Shown here piece by piece: positions 18,234 to 26,200 of a stretch of 64,000 nt of DNA. The stretch comes from Streptomyces achromogenes. Lineage in GTDB: Bacteria; Actinomycetota; Actinomycetes; Streptomycetales; Streptomycetaceae. The DNA is taken from NCBI RefSeq assembly GCF_030816715.1, contig NZ_JAUSYH010000001.1, forward strand, positions 1,798,001 to 1,862,000, in the 5' to 3' direction. A program made the translations under genes and the position numbers. Positions within the stretch are counted from its first letter, which is position 1, and each line of letters opens with the position of its first letter. The notes under the pieces were generated by a model. That model was not told the origin of the DNA and made no database searches. It saw nothing but the letters and a program-made list of their open reading frames with translations.

Positions 18234-20210
18234 TCAGACCTGCGTGCGCTCCTCGACCACCTTCGCGATCTTCGCGATGGCCTCGTCGAAGGGGATGCCG
18301 TTCTCCTGGGAGCCGTCGCGGTAGCGGAAGGACACCGAACCGCCCGCCATGTCCTCGTCGCCCGCGATGACCATGAAGGGCACCTTCTGCTTCTGGGCGT
18401 TGCGGATCTTCTTCTGCATCCGGTCGGAGGAGGAGTCGACGTCGACCCGCAGCCCCTGCTTCCTGGCCGCCGCGGCGAACTTCTCCAGGTAGTCGACGTG
18501 CGTGTCGCCGATCGGGATGCCGATCGCCTGCACCGGGGCCAGCCACGCCGGGAAGGCGCCCGCGTAGTGCTCCAGGAGCACCGCGAAGAACCGCTCGATC
18601 GACCCGAACAGCGCCCGGTGGATCATGACCGGTCGCTGCTTGGAGCCGTCCGGCGAGGTGTATTCGAGCTCGAAGCGCTCCGGCAGGTTGAAGTCGAGCT
18701 GGATGGTCGACATCTGCCAGGTGCGGCCGATGGCGTCCTTCGTCTGGACGGAGATCTTGGGACCGTAGAAGGCGGCGCCGCCCGGGTCCGGGACCAGCGG
18801 CAGACCCTGCTTCTCGGCGACCTGGCGGAGCGTCTCGGTCGCCTCCTCCCAGACGTCGTCCGAGCCGACGAACTTCTCCGGGTCCTTGGTGGACAGCTCC
18901 AGGTAGAAGTCGGTCAGGCCGTAGTCGCGCAGCAGGCCGAGGACGAAGGTGAGCGTCTTGTCGAGCTCCTCCGCCATCTGCTCGCGGGTGCAGTAGATGT
19001 GCGCGTCGTCCTGGGTGAAGCCGCGCGCGCGGGTCAGGCCGTGCACGACGCCCGACTTCTCGTACCGGTACACGGTCCCGAACTCGAAGAGACGCAGCGG
19101 CAGTTCGCGGTAGGAGCGGCCGCGCGCGTCGAAGATCAGGTTGTGCATCGGGCAGTTCATGGGCTTGAGGTAGTAGTCCACGCCCTCGTCGAGCTGCATG
19201 GGCGGGTACATGCCGTCGGCGTACCAGTCCAGGTGCCCGGACTGCTCGAAGAGCTTCCCCTTCGTCGCGTGCGGCGTGTAGACGAACTCGTAGCCCTCCT
19301 CCTCGTGACGGCGGCGCGAGTAGTCCTCCATGACCCGGCGGACGACGCCGCCCTTGGGGTGGAAGACCGCGAGGCCGGAGCCGATCTGCTCCGGGATGGA
19401 GAACAGGTCGAGCTCGGAGCCCAGCTTGCGGTGGTCGCGCTTCTCGGCCTCGGCGAGGAAGTCGAGGTGCGCCTTCAGCTCGTCCTTGGTCGGCCACGCG
19501 GTGCCGTAGATGCGCTGGAGCATCGGGTTCTTCTCGCTGCCGCGCCAGTAGGCGGCCGCGTTGCGCATCAGCTTGAACGCGGGGATGTTGCGGGTGGTGG
19601 GCAGGTGGGGACCGCGGCAGAGGTCCTTCCAGCACAGGTCGCCGGTCTTCGCGTCGAGGTTGTCGTAGATCGTCAGCTCACCGGCGCCGACCTCGACGTC
19701 CGCGCCGTCGTCGGAGGAGGCCGAGCCCTTGAGGCCGATCAGCTCCAGCTTGTACGGCTCGTCCGCGAGCTCCTCGCGGGCCGCGTCGTCGGTGACCACG
19801 CGGCGGGAGAAACGCTGACCCCGCTTCTGGATCTCCTGCATCTTCTTCTCGACGGCCTTCAGGTCCTCGGGCGTGAACGGCTTCTCGACGTCGAAGTCGT
19901 AGTAGAAGCCGTCCTTGACCGGCGGGCCGATGCCCAGCTTGGCCTCCGGGAAGAGCTCCTGCACGGCCTGGGCCATCACGTGCGCCGTGGAGTGGCGCAG
20001 GATGTTCAGACCGTCCTCGGAGGAGATCTCGACGCCCTCGACCTCTTCGCCGTCCCGCAGCACGTACGCCAGGTCCCTGAGCTCGCCGGCCACGCGGGCG
20101 GCGACGATCGAGCGCTCGCCGGCGAAGAGGTCGGCGGCCGTGGTGCCCGTCGTCACCGTGCGCTCTTCCCGCTCGGAATCGCGTTGGATGATCACACGGA
20201 CGTCTGACAC
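18234..20210 (-). CDS. thrS: Threonyl-tRNA synthetase
   Basis: Charges tRNA-Thr. 658 residues, family-typical. Domains in order: N-terminal TGS (about 1-65), HxxxH editing/SAD domain ([15 protein letters not shown]), class-II catalytic core with zinc ligands in [10 protein letters not shown] and motif 2 and 3 regions (motif 3 around GSIERF), and the C-terminal anticodon-binding domain from about 550. The GTG start has GGAGAG seven bases upstream. No T-box-like leader is apparent in the short upstream gap. Confidence 0.98.
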   Translation of the reverse strand: MSDVRVIIQRDSEREERTVTTGTTAADLFAGERSIVAARVAGELRDLAYVLRDGEEVEGVEISSEDGLNILRHSTAHVMAQAVQELFPEAKLGIGPPVKDGFYYDFDVEKPFTPEDLKAVEKKMQEIQKRGQRFSRRVVTDDAAREELADEPYKLELIGLKGSASSDDGADVEVGAGELTIYDNLDAKTGDLCWKDLCRGPHLPTTRNIPAFKLMRNAAAYWRGSEKNPMLQRIYGTAWPTKDELKAHLDFLAEAEKRDHRKLGSELDLFSIPEQIGSGLAVFHPKGGVVRRVMEDYSRRRHEEEGYEFVYTPHATKGKLFEQSGHLDWYADGMYPPMQLDEGVDYYLKPMNCPMHNLIFDARGRSYRELPLRLFEFGTVYRYEKSGVVHGLTRARGFTQDDAHIYCTREQMAEELDKTLTFVLGLLRDYGLTDFYLELSTKDPEKFVGSDDVWEEATETLRQVAEKQGLPLVPDPGGAAFYGPKISVQTKDAIGRTWQMSTIQLDFNLPERFELEYTSPDGSKQRPVMIHRALFGSIERFFAVLLEHYAGAFPAWLAPVQAIGIPIGDTHVDYLEKFAAAARKQGLRVDVDSSSDRMQKKIRNAQKQKVPFMVIAGDEDMAGGSVSFRYRDGSQENGIPFDEAIAKIAKVVEERTQV

Positions 20211-20327
20211 CGGTCTCTCCTGACTGAAGGCGGATGCGGGCGCCGTACCGTGGGCGCGCGCAATAGGGGATCGTACCGACCCGCACCCGTCGACCGCGAA
20301 ATCAGCCCCCGCCGTCCCGGCCGGGCG

Positions 20328-21542
20328 CTACTCCCCGCCGCAGGCCTCCTCGAAGAAGTCGACGTTCTCCTGGAGGGACTTCAGCAGACGGTCCCGCTCC
20401 TCCTCGTCCACCTGCACGGGGACGACCCCGCACGCGCCGGTGACCCTGCGGAACCCGCCCCGGCTCTCCAGCCGGCCGCGCACCCGCACCGGCAGCCCCA
20501 CCAGATGGGCCTGCCCGGCGATGCGGTAGTCCTCCTCGTCGAGGGTCAGCCGGACGTGCGGGATCTCGGCGCCGGCCAGCACCCGCAGTCGTACCCTGCC
20601 CTCGCCGCGCGGCCCCGACCTGCGCATCCGCACCACCGTGCCGGTGATCCGCACCGGCACGGAGGGCTCCTCGCGCAGATAGCGGGCGCCCGCCTCGCGC
20701 AGCACGGGCAGATCGCCGGGCGAGAACTCGACCGGCTCGCCGCCGGGGGCGCAGTCCTCGGGGACGCCGGCCGCGGGCGCCCATTCGACGGCGATCCGGG
20801 CGCCCTGGGTCCCTCGCACGAGGGCGATCAGCGCCTCGGTCAGCTCGCGGCTGGCGCCCGCCTCCACGGCGCCGTCGAAGGCGTCCATGGCCCCGGCCGC
20901 CCGCTGGTAGTCGATGGCCTCGCGCACGGCGTACAGGGCCTGGTGCAGCCGGACGGCGAGCGGGCGGGCGCCGGCGACCGGCGCGAAGGCCGTCAGGCGG
21001 CGCCCACCGGCCGCGGGGCCCACGAGGACGCCGTCCAGGGTCGCCAGGGCGGCGCGTCGGTGCCGGGCCCCGTAGTAGCCGGCACGCGCGCGCGTGGCGA
21101 GGGCGCCGGCCAGCAGCATCTGGCGGGCCGCGCCGCGCAGCTGTTCCTCGACGGCCCAGGAGGCGGCCCCGGCGGGCCCGTCCGGCGCGTCCCGCCACCA
21201 GCGGACCTCGTCGCTGGGCACGGCGAGCCCGAGGAGCACCTCGCGGGCGGAGGGCGTGCCGCTGCGGGCGAGCGCCAGGAGCGCCTCCCCCAGCAGGTCG
21301 TCGCTGTCGGGGAAGGCCCGGCTCTCCGGCACGAGCAGGCTCGTCCCCGCGCCGCCGGGGCCGGGCGGGGTCCAGCGGCCGTAGCGTCCGGCGGCTCCGC
21401 CGCGCCGCTGCCAGCCGTGCCGGCGCAGCAGGGCGCCGAGGACGGCCGGGTCGACCTCGCCGGTCTCGGGGTGCCGGTTCCAGTGGGCCTCGGGGTGCGG
21501 CCGCACCGGCCGCAGGCGCTCGTCCAGGGGGCGGTGGGTCAC
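20328..21542 (-). CDS. Conserved protein of unknown function
   Basis: 404 residues, soluble and Ala/Arg rich. The middle is mostly helical. The C-terminal third (from about residue 280) reads as small beta-barrel-like segments (SVPVRITGTVVRMRRSG, LVGLPVRVRGRLESRGGF), reminiscent of OB-type or oligonucleotide-binding folds, which is inference only. The GTG start overlaps the stop of the DUF4365 gene in GTGA, so the two are translationally coupled. Function unknown. Confidence 0.72.
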   Translation of the reverse strand: MTHRPLDERLRPVRPHPEAHWNRHPETGEVDPAVLGALLRRHGWQRRGGAAGRYGRWTPPGPGGAGTSLLVPESRAFPDSDDLLGEALLALARSGTPSAREVLLGLAVPSDEVRWWRDAPDGPAGAASWAVEEQLRGAARQMLLAGALATRARAGYYGARHRRAALATLDGVLVGPAAGGRRLTAFAPVAGARPLAVRLHQALYAVREAIDYQRAAGAMDAFDGAVEAGASRELTEALIALVRGTQGARIAVEWAPAAGVPEDCAPGGEPVEFSPGDLPVLREAGARYLREEPSVPVRITGTVVRMRRSGPRGEGRVRLRVLAGAEIPHVRLTLDEEDYRIAGQAHLVGLPVRVRGRLESRGGFRRVTGACGVVPVQVDEEERDRLLKSLQENVDFFEEACGGE

Positions 21543-22105
21543 GGTCTGCCTCCCGTCCCGGCTCGCGTCATGATCTCGCACAGCGCCCGGTCGTCGAAGA
21601 TGCGTGCGGTCGGTATCCGCACGGTGGTGCGGGTCCGGCCGGTGATCGGGTGGCCGGCGAGATTGACCCAGTAGCAGCAGTGCCGCAGGTCGAGGCGGTC
21701 GTGGCCGGCCCGCAGCCACTGGTCCCGCACCCGGGGAACGATCATCACGACCAGGATCTTGTGCACCGTCACGGGGGTGCGGGCGAGCTTGCGCAGGTGA
21801 TCGTTGTCGAGGGTGAAGGAGAAGGAGCGGCCGGGCGGGTCGGGCCGCACCTGGTAGGTGGCCTTCAGCTGCACCTTGATGGTGACCTCGTCGTCGACGG
21901 TGTGCCCGGGAGCGCTGTGGCTGACGTGCCAGTCGATGCCGTTGTCGGGGAAGGGCTGGGACAGCGAGCATCCCGCGGCGGCCGCGACGGCGTGCAGATA
22001 GCCCACCTGCAGGGTCTCCATGCAGGCGGTGGTGGCGAGCGTGCCGCGTTGTACGCCCGCGCGCTCGGGCAGCAGCCCGCTCCGCTCGGGCTGCGCTATC
22101 GCCAT
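21539..22105 (-). CDS. DUF4365 domain protein
   Basis: 188 residues with GGGGAAGG nine bases before the ATG. The pattern, with D-G-I-D-W near residue 55, V-Q-L-K-A-T near 80 and LVVMIVPR near 115, resembles the DUF4365 fold, which is related to restriction-endonuclease-like nucleases (D...Q-x-K). Whether it cleaves nucleic acid is not known. It is the first gene of a two-gene unit with the 404-residue unknown protein and is divergent from a DEDDh exonuclease gene. Confidence 0.72.
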   Translation of the reverse strand: MAIAQPERSGLLPERAGVQRGTLATTACMETLQVGYLHAVAAAAGCSLSQPFPDNGIDWHVSHSAPGHTVDDEVTIKVQLKATYQVRPDPPGRSFSFTLDNDHLRKLARTPVTVHKILVVMIVPRVRDQWLRAGHDRLDLRHCCYWVNLAGHPITGRTRTTVRIPTARIFDDRALCEIMTRAGTGGRP

Positions 22106-22273
22106 GGCCAACAGCCTTCCCCGCAGAGCCGTTCCCCGTGACGGGCCGCTGAACTGCAAAGACCCGTACTCGTGTTGTGTCCTTCCGGCGTACGGCGCAA
22201 ACAGCCCGGGTATCACCAAACTGGCAGAAGACGGTGCGTCAGCTGCCGTGGGTGAACGAGGGGTTGGATTGGT

Positions 22274-22999
22274 ATGACGTACTGGTACGAGGGCCCTTTG
22301 GCCGCTTTTGACACGGAGACGACAGGTGTCGACGTGGAGACCGACCGGATCGTGTCGGCCGCCCTCGTCGTCCAGGACGCGCCGGGGGCGCGGCCGCGGG
22401 TCAGCCGATGGCTGGTGAACCCGGGCGTGCCGGTGCCCGCGGGGGCGACGGAGGTGCACGGACTGACGGACGACCACCTGCAGCGCAACGGCCGCTGGCC
22501 GGCGCCGGTGATGTTCGAGATAGCCCAGCTGCTCACCGAACAGGCGGCCGCTGGACGCCCGTTGGTGGTGATGAACGCGCCGTTCGACCTGACGCTGCTC
22601 GACCGTGAGCTGCGCCGGCACCGGGCCTCGTCGCTGGGCCACTGGCTGGACGCGACGCCGCTGCGGGTGCTGGACCCGCGGGTCCTGGACAAGCAGCTGG
22701 ACCGCTACCGCAAGGGGCGTCGCACGCTCACCGACCTGTGCGCGCACTATGACGTGACCCTGGCGGAGGCGCACGACGCGGCGGCGGACGCGCTGGCCGC
22801 GCTGGAGGTCGTCCGCGCGGTGGGGCGCCGTTTCGCCGCGCGCCTGGAACGCCTGTCCCCGGCCGAGCTGCACGCCCTGCAGACGTCCTGGCACGCCGCT
22901 CAGGCGCGGGGGCTCCAGGCGTGGTTCGCGCGCAGCGGTTCACCGGAGACGGTGGACACCTCGTGGCCCCTGCGTCCCGGGATGCCGGCAGCGGCCTGA
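22274..22999 (+). CDS. DEDDh 3'-5' exonuclease (DnaQ-like)
   Basis: 241 residues. The acidic residues of the RNase-T/DnaQ family are present: FDTETTG (Asp12, Glu14), the middle Asp in NAPFDLTLLD, and the His-x4-Asp pair in EAHDAAADAL. The C-terminal 55 residues continue past the exonuclease fold without a known domain. It may be a proofreading-like or free-standing repair exonuclease. It ends just before a terminator hairpin that serves the opposite-strand tRNA. Confidence 0.92.
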   Translation: MTYWYEGPLAAFDTETTGVDVETDRIVSAALVVQDAPGARPRVSRWLVNPGVPVPAGATEVHGLTDDHLQRNGRWPAPVMFEIAQLLTEQAAAGRPLVVMNAPFDLTLLDRELRRHRASSLGHWLDATPLRVLDPRVLDKQLDRYRKGRRTLTDLCAHYDVTLAEAHDAAADALAALEVVRAVGRRFAARLERLSPAELHALQTSWHAAQARGLQAWFARSGSPETVDTSWPLRPGMPAAA

Positions 23000-23059
23000 A
23001 GGTCTGTCCCAGGGGCGTGTGCGGCGACTCGTCCGGGCCCTGCGTCCGGGCACGAAAAA

Positions 23060-23084
23060 GCCGGTCCGCTCGACGCGGACCGGC
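23060..23084 (-). terminator. Rho-independent terminator after tRNA-Val
   Basis: A 10-bp stem (GCCGGTCCGC / GCGGACCGGC), followed on the minus strand by TTTTTCG. It is a classical terminator just beyond the tRNA 3' end. Confidence 0.88.
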
Positions 23085-23093
23085 CTCTCCCGG

Positions 23094-23165
23094 TGGGCGA
23101 TACTGGGTTCGAACCAGTGACCTCTTCGGTGTGAACGAAGCGCTCTCCCACTGAGCTAATCGCCC
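23094..23165 (-). tRNA. tRNA-Val (anticodon CAC), copy 1
   Basis: A 72-nt cloverleaf: acceptor GGGCGAT/ATCGCCC, anticodon loop TTCACAC in a CTTCG/CGAAG stem, T arm ACTGG-TTCGAAC-CCAGT, discriminator A, no encoded CCA. An identical gene is at 33887-33958. A plausible promoter (TTGAAG, 18 bases, TATTGT) lies upstream at 23179-23208, its -35 overlapping the 3' end of the neighbouring CDS. Confidence 0.97.
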
Positions 23166-23178
23166 GGGAACGCACCGA

Positions 23179-23208
23179 ACAATACAGGTCCCCGCACGCA
23201 TCCTTCAA
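23179..23208 (-). promoter_or_regulatory. Likely promoter of tRNA-Val copy 1
   Basis: On the minus strand, TTGAAG (23208-23203) and TATTGT (23184-23179) are separated by 18 bases and lie 14 bases before the tRNA. Both boxes fit the main vegetative sigma factor moderately well. Confidence 0.5.
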
Positions 23209-23651
23209 ACCGCTTCCAGGTACGCGGTCAGGCCGCGCCGCCCGGCCCGCATCATCAGCCGGTGGTTCAGGCGGAACACCGGCCGTCCGGGCACGGCGAG
23301 CCGTCTCAGCAGTGGCTTGTTCACCTCGACGGCCTGGTCGTAGCGGGCGAGGCTGCCGGAGCCGTCGGCGGTGACGGTCCAGCGCGCCCAGCCGTCGATG
23401 TCGCCCGACAGCGCGGTCTGAAGGATTCCGGCCGCGGGATCTCGCCGCACCTCACGCGCGGTGAAGGTCATGTCGTACGGCAGGAGGGAGCGGATACGGA
23501 TGACGCCGGTGGTGTCGTCGATCCGGTTCACCTCGCGCACCTGGGGCCACCAGCGTGGGTAGTCCTCGGCTCGCTCCAGCACCTCGTACACGCGCGTGGG
23601 CGGCGCGTCCAGCGGCCAAAGGCTGCGAAAGCGGTAGCGGGTCCAGTCCAT
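23205..23651 (-). CDS. START/SRPBCC-like polyketide cyclase family protein
   Basis: 148 residues. The sequence has the beta-rich SRPBCC pattern: an N-terminal APPTRVYEVLERAEDYPRWWP helix-strand region, central strands (VIRIRSLLPYDMTFTAREVR) and a long C-terminal helix. Members bind hydrophobic ligands; the ligand here is unknown. Its stop codon overlaps the -35 box of the tRNA-Val promoter. It diverges from the large membrane protein gene. Confidence 0.8.
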   Translation of the reverse strand: MDWTRYRFRSLWPLDAPPTRVYEVLERAEDYPRWWPQVREVNRIDDTTGVIRIRSLLPYDMTFTAREVRRDPAAGILQTALSGDIDGWARWTVTADGSGSLARYDQAVEVNKPLLRRLAVPGRPVFRLNHRLMMRAGRRGLTAYLEAV

Positions 23652-23754
23652 GGGCCGAGTGTGCCCGCCCGCGGGGGCGGCCGACCGTATCTGAGTACGT
23701 CCCTGAGTACGTGCGCTCATGCCCGGGCACGTGACGCGAGCCACACTCCCAGGC

Positions 23755-26136
23755 ATGACGCATATTCCGCCCCCGGCCGACGAGCTGCGGCTGCTCGACG
23801 CGGAGCTGTGGCAACTGGACGCCCGCCGGGCTCAGTTGCTGACCCGCCGGGCCTGGCTGGTCGCCGCCCTGCAGCACGCGGCGGCGCACCCGGTGCAGCC
23901 GGCCGCCCCGGTCCTGCCGGGCCCGCCGGCGCCTCGGGTTCCGGCCGCCCCGCCCGAGGCCACCGCGCCGGGCGTGCAGAACGTCCTCCTCCTGCTCGGC
24001 GGCATCCTGCTCACCGTCGCGGCCATGGTTTTCACCCTGGTCAGCTGGGGTCATCTCGGGATCGTCGGCCGCTCCGCGGTGCTGGGCGCGGTCACCTCCG
24101 CGGTGCTCGCCGCGCCCGTGCCGCTGCTGCGGCGACGGCTGCGTTCGACCGCCGAGGCGGTCGCGGGCCTGGGTCTGGCGCTGACGCTGCTGGACGCGTA
24201 CGCCCTGCACGAGGCCGCGTTCCCGGCGGCGGACGGGACGACGTACGCGGCGCTCGCCTTCACCGCGCTCGCGGCGCTGTGGGCGGTCTACGGCGCGGCC
24301 CTCGCCGCGCTGCCGGGCTCGGCCGCGCTGCGACTCCCCCGGCCCGCCGCCGTGACGGCTGCTCAACTCGTGCTGCCGCTGTGGTCGGTGGCGGCCGGCG
24401 GGGGACCGCGCACGATCACGGTCGCGGTGCTGCTGACGGCCGCCTTCGACGCGACGGTCGCGCTGCGGGCGTCCGAGCGGGCGGTGCGTGTCGTCGCCGT
24501 GGTGTGCGCCGCCGGGACGGGTGGCTGGGCGGTGCTGACGGCAGGCCTGCTCTCGGTGGACGCCTCCGGTCCGGGCGATGCGGCACGGGCCGCGGCGCTC
24601 CTCGCCCTCGCGGCGGTGATCGCCCTGGCGGTGACCCGGTTCGCCCCGGGGACCGGTCTCGCGACGGGCACGGCCGCGGCCGGCGCCCTGTGCGCGGTCG
24701 TCGGCCTGGGCGGCGTCCTGCGGGTCTCGCTGCCCGGTGACTGGGCGGTGCCGGCGTATCTGGCCTGCGGGATCGCCCTGCTGGCCGGGTCCCGGGGCCC
24801 GGAGGCGGTGCGCCGGGGCTTCTTCCGGGCCTCCGGTGCCGTGCAGGCGGGCGCGGTGCTGTGGTCGGTGCCGGCCGTCGGCGTCGCGCTGCTGGGGCCG
24901 GTCTCGTGGCTCGGGCGCGTGTGGTCCGGCGCACCCGCCGACGCCCGGGCCGCGGCGGCGACCGACGCGTTCTGGCCGCCGTACGCCGTCACGGTCCCCC
25001 TCGTCCTCCTCGCGGTCGCCGCGGTCACGGCGACCGCGGTCCGCGACGAGGAGTGGCGGGCCCAGGCACGGACCGCCGCGTCGGCGCTGACCTGGGCCGC
25101 GGTGCTCGTCACCCCGGCGGCCCTCCAACTCCCGTACGTCGTCGGTCTGTCGGTGCAGGGTGCGCTGACGGTGGCCCTGCTGGCGCCGGCGTCGCGGACG
25201 GCCACCGCGCTCGCCCTGGGCTCGTCCCTCGGTCTCACGTTCCTCTCACTGGCCGCCGAGCCCGCCACGCTCGCCGTGCTCGGCTCGCTCACCGTGGTGT
25301 GCGCGGCAGCCGCCTGGCGTGGGCGCTCGGCGCCGGTGACCGCGGCCGCCTCCCTGGGCTACGCCACGGCCCTGGCCTGCGCGGCAGGCGCCGCCGCGGG
25401 CTGGCGGCCGGAGCACATCGCGCTGCTGGTACTGGTGGTCCCGGCCGTCGCCGCACTGGTCGCGGCCCGGACCGGCGACGCGGCCACCACACTCGCCGTC
25501 GAGGCGACGGGCGCCGTCGCGGGCCTCGTCGCCGTCGGCCTCGCGGTGTCCGACCTGCCCCTGCTCGCCCTGGTGCTGTCGCTGTGCGCGGTGATCGCCG
25601 CGGGCACGGCCGTCCGTCCGGACCGCCGCGTCGCCGCTCACGTGGCCGCGGTGCTCTTCGTCCTGGCCTCGTGGGTGCGGCTGGCCGACTGGCGGGTGGA
25701 CACACCGGAGGCGTACACGCTTCCGGTGACGGTCCTGGCGCTGCTCGCGGGCGTCCTGCGCCGGCGCACGGACCCGCGGACGTCGTCCTGGACGGCGTAC
25801 GGCCCCGGCCTCGCCGCGACCCTCCTGCCCAGCCTGGCCGTCGCCTGGTACGACCCGGAGTGGATCCGCCCCCTGCTGCTGGGCGCGGCCGCGCTGGCGC
25901 TCACCCTGTCAGGCGCACGGCGCCGGCTCCGGGCGCCGCTGGTTCTGGGCGGCGCGGTGCTCACGCTGGACGCGCTGCGCCAACTCGCCCCGTACCTCGC
26001 CCAGGTAGGCGACGCGCTGCCCCGCTGGGTGCCTCCCGCCCTCGCCGGACTGCTGCTGCTCGCCCTCGGTGCGACGTACGAGCAGCGACTGCGGGACGTC
26101 CGGCGGGTGCGGGAGGTACTGGACCGCATGCACTAG
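23755..26136 (+). CDS. Giant polytopic membrane protein with N-terminal coiled coil
   Basis: 793 residues. The ATG of MTHIPPP was chosen over an earlier in-frame start because no Shine-Dalgarno supports the latter. Residues about 5-45 form a short charged helix (LRLLDAELWQLDARRAQLLTRR) and a Pro-rich linker follows. Then some 20 or more hydrophobic helices, very rich in Ala, Val and Leu, continue to the end. No transporter signature recognised. Similar large SCO-type membrane proteins of unknown role occur in Streptomyces. It stands alone, closed by a long perfect palindrome. Confidence 0.78.
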   Translation: MTHIPPPADELRLLDAELWQLDARRAQLLTRRAWLVAALQHAAAHPVQPAAPVLPGPPAPRVPAAPPEATAPGVQNVLLLLGGILLTVAAMVFTLVSWGHLGIVGRSAVLGAVTSAVLAAPVPLLRRRLRSTAEAVAGLGLALTLLDAYALHEAAFPAADGTTYAALAFTALAALWAVYGAALAALPGSAALRLPRPAAVTAAQLVLPLWSVAAGGGPRTITVAVLLTAAFDATVALRASERAVRVVAVVCAAGTGGWAVLTAGLLSVDASGPGDAARAAALLALAAVIALAVTRFAPGTGLATGTAAAGALCAVVGLGGVLRVSLPGDWAVPAYLACGIALLAGSRGPEAVRRGFFRASGAVQAGAVLWSVPAVGVALLGPVSWLGRVWSGAPADARAAAATDAFWPPYAVTVPLVLLAVAAVTATAVRDEEWRAQARTAASALTWAAVLVTPAALQLPYVVGLSVQGALTVALLAPASRTATALALGSSLGLTFLSLAAEPATLAVLGSLTVVCAAAAWRGRSAPVTAAASLGYATALACAAGAAAGWRPEHIALLVLVVPAVAALVAARTGDAATTLAVEATGAVAGLVAVGLAVSDLPLLALVLSLCAVIAAGTAVRPDRRVAAHVAAVLFVLASWVRLADWRVDTPEAYTLPVTVLALLAGVLRRRTDPRTSSWTAYGPGLAATLLPSLAVAWYDPEWIRPLLLGAAALALTLSGARRRLRAPLVLGGAVLTLDALRQLAPYLAQVGDALPRWVPPALAGLLLLALGATYEQRLRDVRRVREVLDRMH

Positions 26137-26152
26137 AGCGGTGGCGCGAGTC

Positions 26153-26186
26153 GTCCCGGGGGCCGTCCCGGGACGGCCCCCGGGAC
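26153..26186. terminator. Perfect 34-bp palindrome between convergent genes
   Basis: GTCCCGGGGGCCGTCCC is followed immediately by its exact reverse complement. It lies between the stop of the giant membrane protein gene and the stop of the YetA-like gene, so it can terminate both. Confidence 0.75.
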
Positions 26187-26200
26187 GGGCCGGGCGTCCG

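Noticed and set aside
20211..20327. T-box leader before thrS
   Set aside because: The stretch is short, lacks the T-box sequence and a specifier hairpin, and actinobacterial T-boxes are mostly limited to ileS.
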